Shown in pieces: positions 35,645 through 44,533 of a stretch of DNA of 64,000 bases. The stretch's first letter is position 1, and every line of letters starts with the position of its first letter. The stretch covers positions 558,001 to 622,000 of the forward strand of contig NZ_SNWM01000003.1 in NCBI RefSeq assembly GCF_004362245.1. The letters run 5' to 3'. Source of the DNA: Pedobacter duraquae. GTDB lineage: Bacteria > Bacteroidota > Bacteroidia > Sphingobacteriales > Sphingobacteriaceae. Below the pieces are notes generated by a model. It saw nothing but the letters and a program-made list of their open reading frames with translations, had not been told where the DNA came from and did not search any database. Position numbers and translations under genes: made by a program.

Positions 35645-36700
35645 ATGCTGACTTATTTACGTTTTATCCTACTTCCTTTCTCTTTATTGTACGCTTTGGT
35701 GATTGTTACCAGAAACAAGCTGTATGATTGGGGTATTTTCAGTTCTTTTCAATTTGACCTTCCGGTGATAAGTGTAGGGAACCTTGCTGTAGGAGGATCC
35801 GGCAAAACACCGGCGACAGAATACCTTGTCCGTTTACTATCACAGTATAAAATTGCTATTTTAAGTCGCGGCTACGGACGAAAAACGAAAGGTTTCCTGC
35901 TAGCCGATCAGTTGGCAACTGCAGATACTATTGGAGACGAGCCGCTGCAGTATTTTCATAAGTTTAAAAATGTAACAGTTGCCGTATGTGAGGATCGGGT
36001 AAAAGGCATTAAGTTGCTCCGCGATACGCACGATTTAATCATTTTGGATGATGCATTTCAACACCGAAGTGTTCTGCCGGGGCTAAGTTTATTGCTTTTT
36101 GAATTCAGTAAGTTGAGGAGGAGGCAATGGATGTTGCCGGCCGGAAATTTAAGAGAGCCTTTTCAAGGATATCGGCGCGCGGATGTTATTTTGGTTACCA
36201 AATGTCCTGATTCTGGTGTTGAGGAACGTGAGCTGTTAGTCAACAAATTTAATAAAACCGAACATAAGCCAGTTTACTTTTCGAGCATAAAATACGGTAG
36301 CCTTGTGCCCGTTTACCGAATAAACTTGCCTGTACCAGTAACACCAAAGGTGTTTCTATTAACGGGCATAGCAAATTCAGAACCGCTGCTGAGTTATATA
36401 AAATCACGCTATGAAGTTCTGGATCAGTTTCGCTTTCCTGATCATCATGTTTTTACTGTAGCGGAGATTAAGCAGTTAACAGAGGCATTCAGATCTGCTC
36501 CAGAAAAGGAAAAAATCATCATCACAACAGAAAAGGACTCAAAGCGTTTATTAGGTGGTGCAATCAAAGAATTACTCGTAAATTTACCCGTATTTTATTT
36601 ACCGATCCAGATGGAGCTGAGTCCCGAGGATGCTGGTCTATTTGACAAAACAATATTAACCTATGTTTCAAACACTACACGAAACCGTACAATATATTAA
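35645..36700 (+). CDS. lpxK: Tetraacyldisaccharide 4'-kinase
   Basis: 351 residues from the ATG at 35645. An in-frame TTG at 35633 would add four residues overlapping the promoter box, so I rejected it. LpxK phosphorylates the disaccharide-1-P intermediate of lipid A. The P-loop is ISVGNLAVGGSGKTPATEYLV (about residues 43-60); LILDDAFQHRSVLPGLSLLLF carries the DD-x-x-Q-H motif, and ILSRGYGRKTKGF is conserved. A hydrophobic N-terminal helix anchors it to the inner membrane. The last 38 nt overlap the next gene in another frame. Confidence 0.95.
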   Translation: MLTYLRFILLPFSLLYALVIVTRNKLYDWGIFSSFQFDLPVISVGNLAVGGSGKTPATEYLVRLLSQYKIAILSRGYGRKTKGFLLADQLATADTIGDEPLQYFHKFKNVTVAVCEDRVKGIKLLRDTHDLIILDDAFQHRSVLPGLSLLLFEFSKLRRRQWMLPAGNLREPFQGYRRADVILVTKCPDSGVEERELLVNKFNKTEHKPVYFSSIKYGSLVPVYRINLPVPVTPKVFLLTGIANSEPLLSYIKSRYEVLDQFRFPDHHVFTVAEIKQLTEAFRSAPEKEKIIITTEKDSKRLLGGAIKELLVNLPVFYLPIQMELSPEDAGLFDKTILTYVSNTTRNRTIY

Positions 36701-37478
36701 ACAGAAAACTAACCAGTTTGAACCTGAAGTAGGCATTGTACTGGGAACAGGCTTGGGAGGATTGGTAAATGAGATTGAAGTATCATTTAGCCTGATGTAT
36801 TCCAATATACCGAATTTTCCGATCTCCACGCTTGAGTTTCATTCGGGCAAGCTGATTTTTGGTATACTTAATGGAAAAAGGGTAGTTGCCATGCAAGGAA
36901 GGCTGCACTATTATGAAGGTTATTCTATGCAGCAGATCACCTTCCCTATCCGTGTACTTAAAGCATTGGGTATCGGGCATCTATTTGTGTCAAATGCTGC
37001 CGGCTCATTAAATCCTGATTTTAGGAAAGGCGATCTGATGGTCATCAACGACCACATCAATCTACAGCCTGAAAGTCCACTAAGAGGAAGAAACGATGCT
37101 GATATGGGGCCTCGTTTTCCAGATATGAGTCAGCCTTACAACAGAGCCCTGATCAGCAAGGCACTGGAAATTGTAAAAGCCGAAGACATTATTTGCCACC
37201 AGGGTGTATATGTTGCCGTGACCGGGCCGAATCTGGAAACAAAGGCGGAGTACCGCTATTTACGGATCATCGGTGGTGACGCTGTCGGTATGAGTACAGT
37301 ACCGGAAGTGATCGTTGCTAATCATATGTCATTGCCAGTCTTTGCGATCTCTGTACTAACAGATGAAGGGTTCCCGGAGGTATTAGAACCAGTTAGTCTT
37401 GAGGAAATACTGGAGACTGCACGTATCGCTGAACCAAAGATGACGCGAATCCTGAGCGAGTTAATCAAAGCGTTATAA
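36663..37478 (+). CDS. Purine-nucleoside phosphorylase
   Basis: 271 residues, the trimeric (human-type) PNP family. It cleaves purine nucleosides with phosphate. VGIVLGTGLGGLVNEI (phosphate site), HSGKLIFGILNGKRVVAMQGRLHYYEGY (with the active-site His), AGSLNPDFRKGDLMVINDHINL and GVYVAVTGPNLETKAEYRYLRIIGGDAVGMSTVPEVIVANH (with the base-binding Glu and Asn) are all present. The ATG lies 38 nt inside lpxK and its stop overlaps the ATG of the following porin gene by 1 nt, an unusually tight lpxK-PNP-porin arrangement. Confidence 0.93.
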   Translation: MFQTLHETVQYIKQKTNQFEPEVGIVLGTGLGGLVNEIEVSFSLMYSNIPNFPISTLEFHSGKLIFGILNGKRVVAMQGRLHYYEGYSMQQITFPIRVLKALGIGHLFVSNAAGSLNPDFRKGDLMVINDHINLQPESPLRGRNDADMGPRFPDMSQPYNRALISKALEIVKAEDIICHQGVYVAVTGPNLETKAEYRYLRIIGGDAVGMSTVPEVIVANHMSLPVFAISVLTDEGFPEVLEPVSLEEILETARIAEPKMTRILSELIKAL

Positions 37479-39469
37479 TGTCAAAGAAGTTAGCTTACTT
37501 TCTGTGCTGTGTTTGTGTTTTTATTGGCGGGCGGTTGCATGCGCAGGATTTAAAAACCACTGTTGGCGACAATAAGGAATTGGATTCTTTGCGTAAAAAG
37601 ATGGATAGTGCTTCTGATTCGGTGGTATTTACCTCAAGATATATCCGTTATACCACGCTGAAATTAACTAAAGACAGCATTCAGACATTGCCGCTTGATA
37701 CTAGTATGCGGGGTATACAGAATTTCAGTGTGCTTGCACAACCCAGGCATCCGACTGTAAACATTGGGAATCTTGGACTTGCTGCACGTCCAATGCTTTT
37801 TGAACCTTCAAAGACTATAGGTTTTGATGCTGGATTCCATGCGCTTGACTACTATCAGATGAACCATGATGATATTTTGTATTATCAGGCACGGACACCT
37901 TTTACCAGCCTTTATTACCTGAGTGGCAGCCAGGCGGAGCAGATTCTTAAGGTTACCCATTCTCAGAATATTAAGAAAAACTGGAACATTGGCTTAAATT
38001 ACAATCGTATCGGTGCCGATGGGATCTATGCCAGACAGCGGGGCGATGATCTTAATGGGGCGTTTTTCACCTGGTACCAGTCGCCAAGCAAACGCTATAA
38101 CTTGTGGGTAAACGCAATATTCAATACGCTTAAAGCTCAGGAAAATGGTGCGATTACCAATTCCCAGATTTTCACAACACCCAGCAATATTACTGCTGAT
38201 GCGGAAAATGTAAACCTGAATGCTTCCCGGCAGCTGTCACGCAGGAAATCTTTCATGATCAAGCAAAGCTATTTTGTGGGTAGGATTGATACGTTGGCTC
38301 AGGAAATCACGTCCAAAATATTACCGACGAATAAGGTTACGTATACACTTACTTATGACCAGAATGCCTATAACTTTATCAAGGACGAAAATGATACCCA
38401 TTTGGCAATTCCGCGAGGGTTAATTGATTCTGTTTTTACGAGTGACACTACGCGTTATAAACATGTTCAGAATGAGTTTATTTACAGTTTTTTCCTTCGC
38501 GGTAAATCGAGCTCTATTATAAAGAATGAGTTGAAATTAGATGTCGGTATCAGGCATGATTTCTACAACTACGCACAATACGCGCGGTATGCGAATCTTC
38601 AAAATTACTATGCCTATACGAACACATTCCAGAACACTTCGTTGCTTGGTAATCTTGGGTACAGGTTCAGTAACAGAATTGATTTGAACGTTGATGTACA
38701 GCAAATTGTTCAGGGACGCCAGATCGGTGATTTTTTATATGAAGCCAAGAGTAATTTGTTATTGAGTAATTCAATCGGTAGGATCGTACTCGGTGCTTAT
38801 CTGCAGAATAAATCCCCTGAAGAGGTCTATAACCGTTATTTTGGTAATCACTATAATTGGGTGAATGATTTTGAGCGCACTAAAACGTTGAATATGTCTT
38901 TCAACTATTTAAACGATAAGTTGAAACTTGATGTTGGCGCGCAGTATTATCTCATCAATAATTACCTGTACTTTAAACAGGTTGGTAACACAACCACTAT
39001 TGCCCCTGATCAGGCCGGTAATATCAATATGTTGAAAATTACTGCGGGTAAGAAATTCAATGTTGGGAAATTCTATCTGGAGAGTTACCTCGTTTATCAG
39101 AAGACAGACCAACCCTCAGTATTGAGGACGCCAGAGATATATACGTTCCACAGTTTTTATGTAGACCAGACTGTTTTTAAAGTGCTACGCACCAATATAG
39201 GATTTGATGTAAAATACAACACACCTTTCGAATCTTATGGCTATTCTCCTGCGGCCGGCCAGTTTTTTTTAACGAGCGCTGGAAATAAACTTAATACCCA
39301 ACCTGTGGTAGATGTTTTTCTTAGGGCATCACTTCGGAAGGCAAATATTTTTGTAAAATATGATTACGTTAATCAGGGGCTTCAATCTAAAGGCTATTAC
39401 CTTACAGATAAGTATCCTACGCCAAACCGTATGTTGAAATTTGGCGTACGCTGGAACTTCTACGATTAA
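37478..39469 (+). CDS. Putative porin (outer membrane beta-barrel)
   Basis: 663 residues. A signal peptide (MSKKLAYFLCCVCVFIGGRLHAQ) is followed by a short region with a predicted N-terminal coil and a long series of alternating hydrophobic/aromatic strands (repeated FxxYxxN-type patterns such as NIGLNYNRIGADGIY and FNYLNDKLKLDVGAQYYLI), ending MLKFGVRWNFYD with a terminal aromatic strand for barrel assembly. This matches the Bacteroidota 'putative porin' family. The start overlaps the PNP stop by 1 nt. The stop is 3 nt into the convergent gene. The cargo is unknown. Confidence 0.8.
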   Translation: MSKKLAYFLCCVCVFIGGRLHAQDLKTTVGDNKELDSLRKKMDSASDSVVFTSRYIRYTTLKLTKDSIQTLPLDTSMRGIQNFSVLAQPRHPTVNIGNLGLAARPMLFEPSKTIGFDAGFHALDYYQMNHDDILYYQARTPFTSLYYLSGSQAEQILKVTHSQNIKKNWNIGLNYNRIGADGIYARQRGDDLNGAFFTWYQSPSKRYNLWVNAIFNTLKAQENGAITNSQIFTTPSNITADAENVNLNASRQLSRRKSFMIKQSYFVGRIDTLAQEITSKILPTNKVTYTLTYDQNAYNFIKDENDTHLAIPRGLIDSVFTSDTTRYKHVQNEFIYSFFLRGKSSSIIKNELKLDVGIRHDFYNYAQYARYANLQNYYAYTNTFQNTSLLGNLGYRFSNRIDLNVDVQQIVQGRQIGDFLYEAKSNLLLSNSIGRIVLGAYLQNKSPEEVYNRYFGNHYNWVNDFERTKTLNMSFNYLNDKLKLDVGAQYYLINNYLYFKQVGNTTTIAPDQAGNINMLKITAGKKFNVGKFYLESYLVYQKTDQPSVLRTPEIYTFHSFYVDQTVFKVLRTNIGFDVKYNTPFESYGYSPAAGQFFLTSAGNKLNTQPVVDVFLRASLRKANIFVKYDYVNQGLQSKGYYLTDKYPTPNRMLKFGVRWNFYD

Positions 39470-40728
39470 GTTTTTTGCTGTTTCTTTTTCGCTGCCGGGA
39501 AAAGAACATTATTTAATATTAACCTGTATCCGGGGGAATTGGGGTGGAGGTTAAGGTCTGTTGGTGGATCACCAACCGCATGCTGATAATCTTCAGGATC
39601 GTGTCCGCCGTAGAAAGTAAATTGTCCTTTGCCAACCTCGCCATGCAGGTATCGTATCTCTGAAGCGCCTTTGTTCTCGCCTAGTACGGTGACACTGGTT
39701 TTTACCAGGTTTTTACGGAATGCAGTAGTTTGTCCCATAAAACCCTTGATTACTTTTTCATGGTTTTGAGTAAGCATTGCTGGTACGAGATCCCATTTTG
39801 CGGAGAAATCGAATAGTGTAAAGTAATCATTTGTCTGAGTCAGATTTCTGGTCTGCGTAACATCAATATCGGAGAATTCATAGTTTGCTGGATTGGGATC
39901 TAATCTGAAATCCTTAAATGCAAAGGTGTTGTTAAAGTTTAACCGGGCCTGCGCATTTGGGTCTACACCATCCCCGTCAAACATGCTCGCACAGATATCG
40001 ATGCCGGCAGCGCTAAGCGCAATATCAAAGCTGTCTGTACCAGAGCACATAGCAAAAAGAAAACCACCTCCAGTACAAAAGCCCTGGATCTTTTGAGCTA
40101 CAGCGAGCTTCATTTCAGAAACCTTTTTAAAGCCATTTCTTTTTGCGGTAGCTTCCTGATTGGCTACATCATCCTTATACCAGGATGCATTTCTAAAGGC
40201 ACTCCAAAATCGGCCATATTGACCCGTAAAATCTTCATGATGCATATGGAGCCAATCGTATCCGGCAAGCTTATCCTTTAGTACTTCATCATCATAGATG
40301 ACATCATACGGAATCTCCGCATAGGTAAGCACGAGCGTTACCGCATCGTCCCATGGAAGCTTGCTCTTAGGAGAGTATACAGCAATTTTCGGTGCTTTTT
40401 CCAATTTTACCATTTCCATATTAACGGAGGGATCACTTATCTCATTGAGCAGGAGTGTAACTTTCCCGTCAGGCAAAATTTCATAAGAAACGCCCCTCGT
40501 TTTGCATTCATCTTCTACAGTCTTGTTGTATCTGATCAGAAAACTACCACCCCGATAGTTTAAAAGCCAACTCACATCGGCATTTTGTTTGATACTCCAA
40601 AAGGCTATGCCATATGCCTTCAGGTGATTTTTCTGTTCTTCGTCCATCTGTATAAGAATGGAAGACGCCTTCAGCGCAGAACAGAAAAGCGATAAAAGAA
40701 TACACAGGAGATATTTTTTGCAGTTCAT
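39466..40728 (-). CDS. Secreted GATase-like protein (often mislabelled asparagine synthetase B)
   Basis: 420 residues with a signal peptide (MNCKKYLLCILLSLFCSALKASS). The middle part (KIAVYSPKSKLPWDDAVTLVLTYAEIPYDVIYDDEVL, WLHMHHEDFTGQYG, GFCTGGGFLFAMCSGTDSFDIALSAAGIDI) resembles a class I glutamine amidotransferase-like fold with a nucleophile-elbow-like cysteine (AMCSGTD). GQFTFYGGHDPEDYQHAVGDPP is conserved near the end. In my experience Bacteroidota copies are annotated asparagine synthetase B, but no asparagine synthetase domain is visible. The role is unknown. It overlaps the convergent porin gene by 4 nt. Confidence 0.65.
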   Translation of the reverse strand: MNCKKYLLCILLSLFCSALKASSILIQMDEEQKNHLKAYGIAFWSIKQNADVSWLLNYRGGSFLIRYNKTVEDECKTRGVSYEILPDGKVTLLLNEISDPSVNMEMVKLEKAPKIAVYSPKSKLPWDDAVTLVLTYAEIPYDVIYDDEVLKDKLAGYDWLHMHHEDFTGQYGRFWSAFRNASWYKDDVANQEATAKRNGFKKVSEMKLAVAQKIQGFCTGGGFLFAMCSGTDSFDIALSAAGIDICASMFDGDGVDPNAQARLNFNNTFAFKDFRLDPNPANYEFSDIDVTQTRNLTQTNDYFTLFDFSAKWDLVPAMLTQNHEKVIKGFMGQTTAFRKNLVKTSVTVLGENKGASEIRYLHGEVGKGQFTFYGGHDPEDYQHAVGDPPTDLNLHPNSPGYRLILNNVLFPAAKKKQQKT

Positions 40729-40869
40729 AATTTTTGTTTGCCCGCACTAAAATAGGGTATGCTGATGAATATAGAAACAATATAGTGATTAACAGCGAAT
40801 GTGAGGCTGAAGATCATGTTGGTTTCATTTCATTTTACTAAATTTGCCTTTTATTTATATAAGACAATT

Positions 40870-41331
40870 ATGAGCAAAGCAATAATAAAAACAGAAAAAG
40901 GCGACATGACTGTACAGTTCTATGATCAGGATGCACCTAATGCAGTTGCTAACTTTAAAAAACTGGCTACAGAAGGTTTTTACGACGGTATTTCTTTTCA
41001 CCGTGTTATCCCTAACTTTATGGTACAGGGTGGTTGCCCTAATTCAAAAGATCCTGCTAAAGCACATTTGGCTGGTACTGGAGGCCCTGGATACAAAATT
41101 GACTGTGAATTAACAGGAGAGAATCAATACCATGATCGCGGTGTATTATCGATGGCACATGCTGGAAGAAATACTGGCGGGTCACAATTTTTTATCTGCC
41201 ATAGCAGAGACAATACTGCACATTTAGACAGAAACCATACGTGTTTTGGTAAAGTGATTGAAAATGTCGATGTTGTTGATTCAATCAGACAAGGAGATAA
41301 AATTTTGACAATTGAGGTAACAGAAGACTAG
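40870..41331 (+). CDS. Cyclophilin-type peptidyl-prolyl cis-trans isomerase
   Basis: 153 residues from ATG 40870 (MSKAIIKTEKGDMTVQFYDQDAPNAVANF). An in-frame GTG at 40801 would add a hydrophobic stretch, but a TAAATTTG box at 40839-40846 lies downstream of it, which supports 40870. The protein speeds proline isomerisation, in the cytoplasm since no signal peptide is present. FHRVIPNFMVQGG, MAHAGRNTGGSQFFICH and HLDRNHTCFGKVIENVDVVDSI cover the active site. DUF5606 follows after 26 nt. Confidence 0.94.
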   Translation: MSKAIIKTEKGDMTVQFYDQDAPNAVANFKKLATEGFYDGISFHRVIPNFMVQGGCPNSKDPAKAHLAGTGGPGYKIDCELTGENQYHDRGVLSMAHAGRNTGGSQFFICHSRDNTAHLDRNHTCFGKVIENVDVVDSIRQGDKILTIEVTED

Positions 41332-41357
41332 TCTGTAACTTCTTAGAAAAGAATCAT

Positions 41358-41894
41358 ATGAATTTAAGAGGAATAGTAGCAGTATCAGGACGTCCGGGTT
41401 TATTTAAACTGGTGGGACAAAACAAGGCAGGTTATGTTTTGGAAGGTCTGGATGCGCAAAAAGTAAAAATCGTAGCCAACATATCCACCACCAAATTAGC
41501 TTCTTTGGAAGATATTACGGTGTATGGTGAGGATGAAGATCTGAAACTGGTAGACGTACTTGCCAATATTGCTGCGGCTAAAGGAAATGTTCCTGATGCT
41601 AAGGCTGACGGTGCAACGTTAAAAACATTTTTTGAAGAAGTTGCTCCCGGGCATGATACTGAGAAGGTATATACTTCGGATATGAAAAAAATTGTAACCT
41701 GGTTTCACTTATTAAAGGATCTTCCTTTATTTACTGAGCAACCAGCAGAAGCTACTGCTGCAGATGTTGCAAAGCCAGAAGAAAAAACTGACAAAAAGCC
41801 TAAGGCTGCTGCGAAACCTTCGAATGCTAAGGCACCAAGTAAGACTGCTCAGCCTGCGAAAAAGGCAAACATGACGAGTAAGAAAGGCGTTTAA
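41358..41894 (+). CDS. DUF5606 domain-containing protein
   Basis: 178 residues. MNLRGIVAVSGRPGLFKLVGQNKAGYVLEGLDAQKVKIVANISTTKLASLEDITVYGEDEDLKLVDVLANIA is the Bacteroidota DUF5606 module (residues 1-~75); a second conserved segment (DMKKIVTWFHLLKDLPLFT) lies near residue 110. The C-terminus is a Lys/Ala-rich, probably disordered tail (KPKAAAKPSNAKAPSKTAQPAKKANMTSKK). The function is unknown. It sits 26 nt downstream of the cyclophilin gene and before a terminator. Confidence 0.9.
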   Translation: MNLRGIVAVSGRPGLFKLVGQNKAGYVLEGLDAQKVKIVANISTTKLASLEDITVYGEDEDLKLVDVLANIAAAKGNVPDAKADGATLKTFFEEVAPGHDTEKVYTSDMKKIVTWFHLLKDLPLFTEQPAEATAADVAKPEEKTDKKPKAAAKPSNAKAPSKTAQPAKKANMTSKKGV

Positions 41895-41898
41895 TATT

Positions 41899-41929
41899 AA
41901 AAAAACCGGATCATGTATCCGGTTTTTTT
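41899..41929. terminator. Terminator after DUF5606 gene
   Basis: CCGGAT/ATCCGG (41906-41911 with 41917-41922) is flanked by A7 and T7 around a CATGT loop. It can also serve the minus-strand small gene ending at 41940. Confidence 0.88.
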
Positions 41930-41939
41930 ATGTCTCCTA

Positions 41940-42065
41940 CTATAGAAAATACCAGATCAGCACAAACGCTACGATCGATATAATTATCGCCAAAGTATAA
42001 CTTCCTTTGTACTGTGACGTATCACTTTTGTAATTGTATTTTCTTTTGAAATCGCCCAACTGCAT
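41940..42065 (-). CDS. 41-residue single-pass membrane protein
   Basis: Read on the minus strand: MQLGDFKRKYNYKSDTSQYK, then GSYTLAIIISIVAFVLIWYFL and TAG. The ATG is preceded by a strong AAAGGAGGAATT, one of the best Shine-Dalgarno sequences in the window, and a polar basic N-terminus is followed by one 18-residue hydrophobic helix ending close to the C-terminus. This is a tail-anchored topology. It is 51 nt downstream of rlmH on the same strand. I do not recognise a family. The ribosome binding site and orderly composition argue that it is real. Confidence 0.7.
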   Translation of the reverse strand: MQLGDFKRKYNYKSDTSQYKGSYTLAIIISIVAFVLIWYFL

Positions 42066-42116
42066 AATTCCTCCTTTTTTATTATGATGTTCTTAAATCC
42101 GAAATTCCACAAATTA

Positions 42117-42590
42117 CTATTCGTGGTGATACGGTTCTCCCTTTAATATACTAAAAGCCCTGTATAATTGTTCTATAAAAAATAAACGAACCATTTGATG
42201 TGAGAATGTCATGTCTGATAAAGAAAGGCTGGAGTTGGCTCTGGCGTAGATCGATTCATGAAAACCATAAGGGCCACCAATGATAAAAACCAAGTGCTGC
42301 ACACTGCCGATCATTTGCTTGTTCAAATAGTTAGAAAATGATACCGAGGTATACTTTTTGCCTTTCTCATCCAATAACACAACCTGATCAGCATTATTCA
42401 ACTGCTTCATGATGCTCTCAGCTTCCTTGGTTTTTTGCTGGGCTTCGGTCAGATTTTTTGTGTTTTTAAGTTCAGGAATTACTACCAGGTTAAAGCTGAT
42501 ATAGTGTTTTAACCTGTTCAGGTATTTTTCCATTCCCTCCAGGAGATACTTGTCTTCTGTTTTCCCAACCACTAACAGGGTTATCTTCAT
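42117..42590 (-). CDS. rlmH: 23S rRNA (pseudouridine1915-N3)-methyltransferase
   Basis: 157 residues, the expected length for RlmH, a SPOUT methyltransferase acting on helix 69 of 23S rRNA. MKITLLVVGKTEDKYLLEGMEKYLNRLKHYI, VVLLDEKGKKYTSVSFSNYLN and the SAM-knot segment LVFIIGGPYGFHESIYARANSSLSLSDMTFSHQMVRLFFIEQLYRAFSIL are conserved, ending GEPYHHE. It is transcribed away from the MutS-like gene, with a small membrane protein gene downstream. Confidence 0.96.
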   Translation of the reverse strand: MKITLLVVGKTEDKYLLEGMEKYLNRLKHYISFNLVVIPELKNTKNLTEAQQKTKEAESIMKQLNNADQVVLLDEKGKKYTSVSFSNYLNKQMIGSVQHLVFIIGGPYGFHESIYARANSSLSLSDMTFSHQMVRLFFIEQLYRAFSILKGEPYHHE

Positions 42591-42683
42591 AATTGTACTG
42601 ATTATTGGCAGGCTATAATTATTTCTAGGTCATCCTGCCGTATTCCTTATATTTACGTCTTCGTCAGCGTAAAACTCAAAGAT

Positions 42684-44498
42684 ATGGTAAAAACAAAAGA
42701 TAGCGTCTTAACTGGTTATCAAAATCACAAAGCGGTACAACAGGAACTACTTAAATCGCTAAAATCCAAGTTAAACACTATTTCCTTTTCCCGACTTGGG
42801 TTATTCGTGATAGAGATTATTTTGATTGCGTTGATCATCAATTTTGGTTTTTCTCTGCTATTTGGTGTGTTGCTATTTTTGCCGCTTATATTTTTTATGT
42901 ATCTGGTGAAAAAGCAAATGGATACCCAACACCTCCTCAGCTATCATACAAATTTGCTCTGGGTTTTTGAAAATGAAATCAATGTAATTGAGGGAAAGAC
43001 AAATGGGTACGCTAATGGGGATAGCTATGATAACGAAGCGCACCATTATGCATCAGACCTTGATATTTATGGATCGGGATCTTTATATGCATTGATCAAT
43101 CGGTGTAATACACATAGCGGATTGGCACTGCTTGCAGACAATTTAGGGCGCCCCGCTGAGATGGGGACTATACTAGCCAGACAGGAAGCAATACAAGAAG
43201 TGGTACAGGAAATTGAAAGTACATTTACTTTCCGGGCAGAATTGCAAGGGCATAAGCCTACACAGATCGATGTAATTATTCATAAACTTCAGAATCAGTT
43301 GCCCGAGCAGTTGCAGTTTACTCGTCATCGATTTATCCGCTTCTATACTGCGGTAGTACCATTACTTAGTATTGGAACATTTATACTTGCCGCTATCTAC
43401 GGAGGTAAAGTTTGGAATATCCTGTCGGTTGTACTGATGTTCAATTTTATATTTACCCTCTCGCAACTTAAAAAGATCAATGCGGTATATCTTGGGTTTA
43501 GTGGAAGCTCTGGATTGCTTAATGCTTTTTCTAGTGCTGTTAAATGGACAGAGCGTAAGGACTGGAAGAGTAAATATATAATAGATTTTTTTAGTAACGA
43601 TGCCGATAAAGGTGTAGTGAGTGGGCAGATTAAACGACTATCAGGCATTATCAATGCATTCGATGCACGGTTAAATATGATTGTGGGAGGGTTTTTAAAT
43701 TTATTCTTCCTATGGGATTTACGTTGTGCGATCAGATTAGATCAGTGGTATGCTGCTTCGGCAACTGAGCTTGTGCATGGACTATATAGGATTAGTCAGT
43801 TCGAGGTGCTTATTTCTTTTGCGACGCTCAGTCACAACGAGCCTGAGTGGGTTTTTCCAGAACTTTCTTCGACTTTCAAATTACACGTTGTGGATCTGGG
43901 CCATCCGCTGATTGCTGAAGCACGCAGGGTTGTTAATTCGTACGACTTCAATGCTCAGCCCACTGCAGATATCATCACAGGGTCTAATATGGCGGGAAAA
44001 AGTACATTTTTACGCACAGTTGGCATTAACATGGTGTTGGCATTTGCGGGATCCGTTGTATGCGCCAGGGAGATGCAGACATCGATCTTTAATCTGCTTT
44101 CTTATATGCGTATTAAAGATTCATTGAATGATCAGACTTCAACTTTTAAAGCCGAGCTGAACAGGCTGAAAATGATCTTAGATTCCATCGATCGATATCC
44201 TGATGCCTTGGTTCTTATAGATGAGATGCTGCGGGGAACGAACAGTAAAGATAAGTTCCTGGGCTCACGGGTTTTTATAGAACGGCTTATTGATCGGCAT
44301 ACGCCGGCTTTGTTTGCTACGCATGATTTACAGCTGTCAGAAATGACGGAGCAATACCCTGTCGCTGTCCGTAATTACCATTTCGATATACAGCTTGCTG
44401 AAGGAGAAATGAAATTTGATTATAAGTTAAAAGACGGGCCTTGTCGGACTTTTAATGCGGCACTGCTGTTAAAAGAAATTGGCTTAACGCTGAATTAA
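42684..44498 (+). CDS. Membrane-anchored MutS-like ATPase
   Basis: 604 residues. Two transmembrane helices (about 38-56 and 57-75) and a second hydrophobic pair (about 228-262) precede a MutS core and ATPase. The P-loop is GSNMAGKST at 433-441; Walker B is DALVLIDEMLRGTN (507-520), and FATHDLQLSEM follows. MutS lever-arm-like residues lie in between. There is no mismatch-recognition domain I and no Smr domain. It resembles the Bacteroidota MutS-related family that lacks DNA-binding modules. Its role is unknown. A beta-glucosidase gene follows after 35 nt. Confidence 0.85.
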   Translation: MVKTKDSVLTGYQNHKAVQQELLKSLKSKLNTISFSRLGLFVIEIILIALIINFGFSLLFGVLLFLPLIFFMYLVKKQMDTQHLLSYHTNLLWVFENEINVIEGKTNGYANGDSYDNEAHHYASDLDIYGSGSLYALINRCNTHSGLALLADNLGRPAEMGTILARQEAIQEVVQEIESTFTFRAELQGHKPTQIDVIIHKLQNQLPEQLQFTRHRFIRFYTAVVPLLSIGTFILAAIYGGKVWNILSVVLMFNFIFTLSQLKKINAVYLGFSGSSGLLNAFSSAVKWTERKDWKSKYIIDFFSNDADKGVVSGQIKRLSGIINAFDARLNMIVGGFLNLFFLWDLRCAIRLDQWYAASATELVHGLYRISQFEVLISFATLSHNEPEWVFPELSSTFKLHVVDLGHPLIAEARRVVNSYDFNAQPTADIITGSNMAGKSTFLRTVGINMVLAFAGSVVCAREMQTSIFNLLSYMRIKDSLNDQTSTFKAELNRLKMILDSIDRYPDALVLIDEMLRGTNSKDKFLGSRVFIERLIDRHTPALFATHDLQLSEMTEQYPVAVRNYHFDIQLAEGEMKFDYKLKDGPCRTFNAALLLKEIGLTLN

Positions 44499-44533
44499 CA
44501 TCATATCGCCATCTTGCAGAAACTGGATTAACT

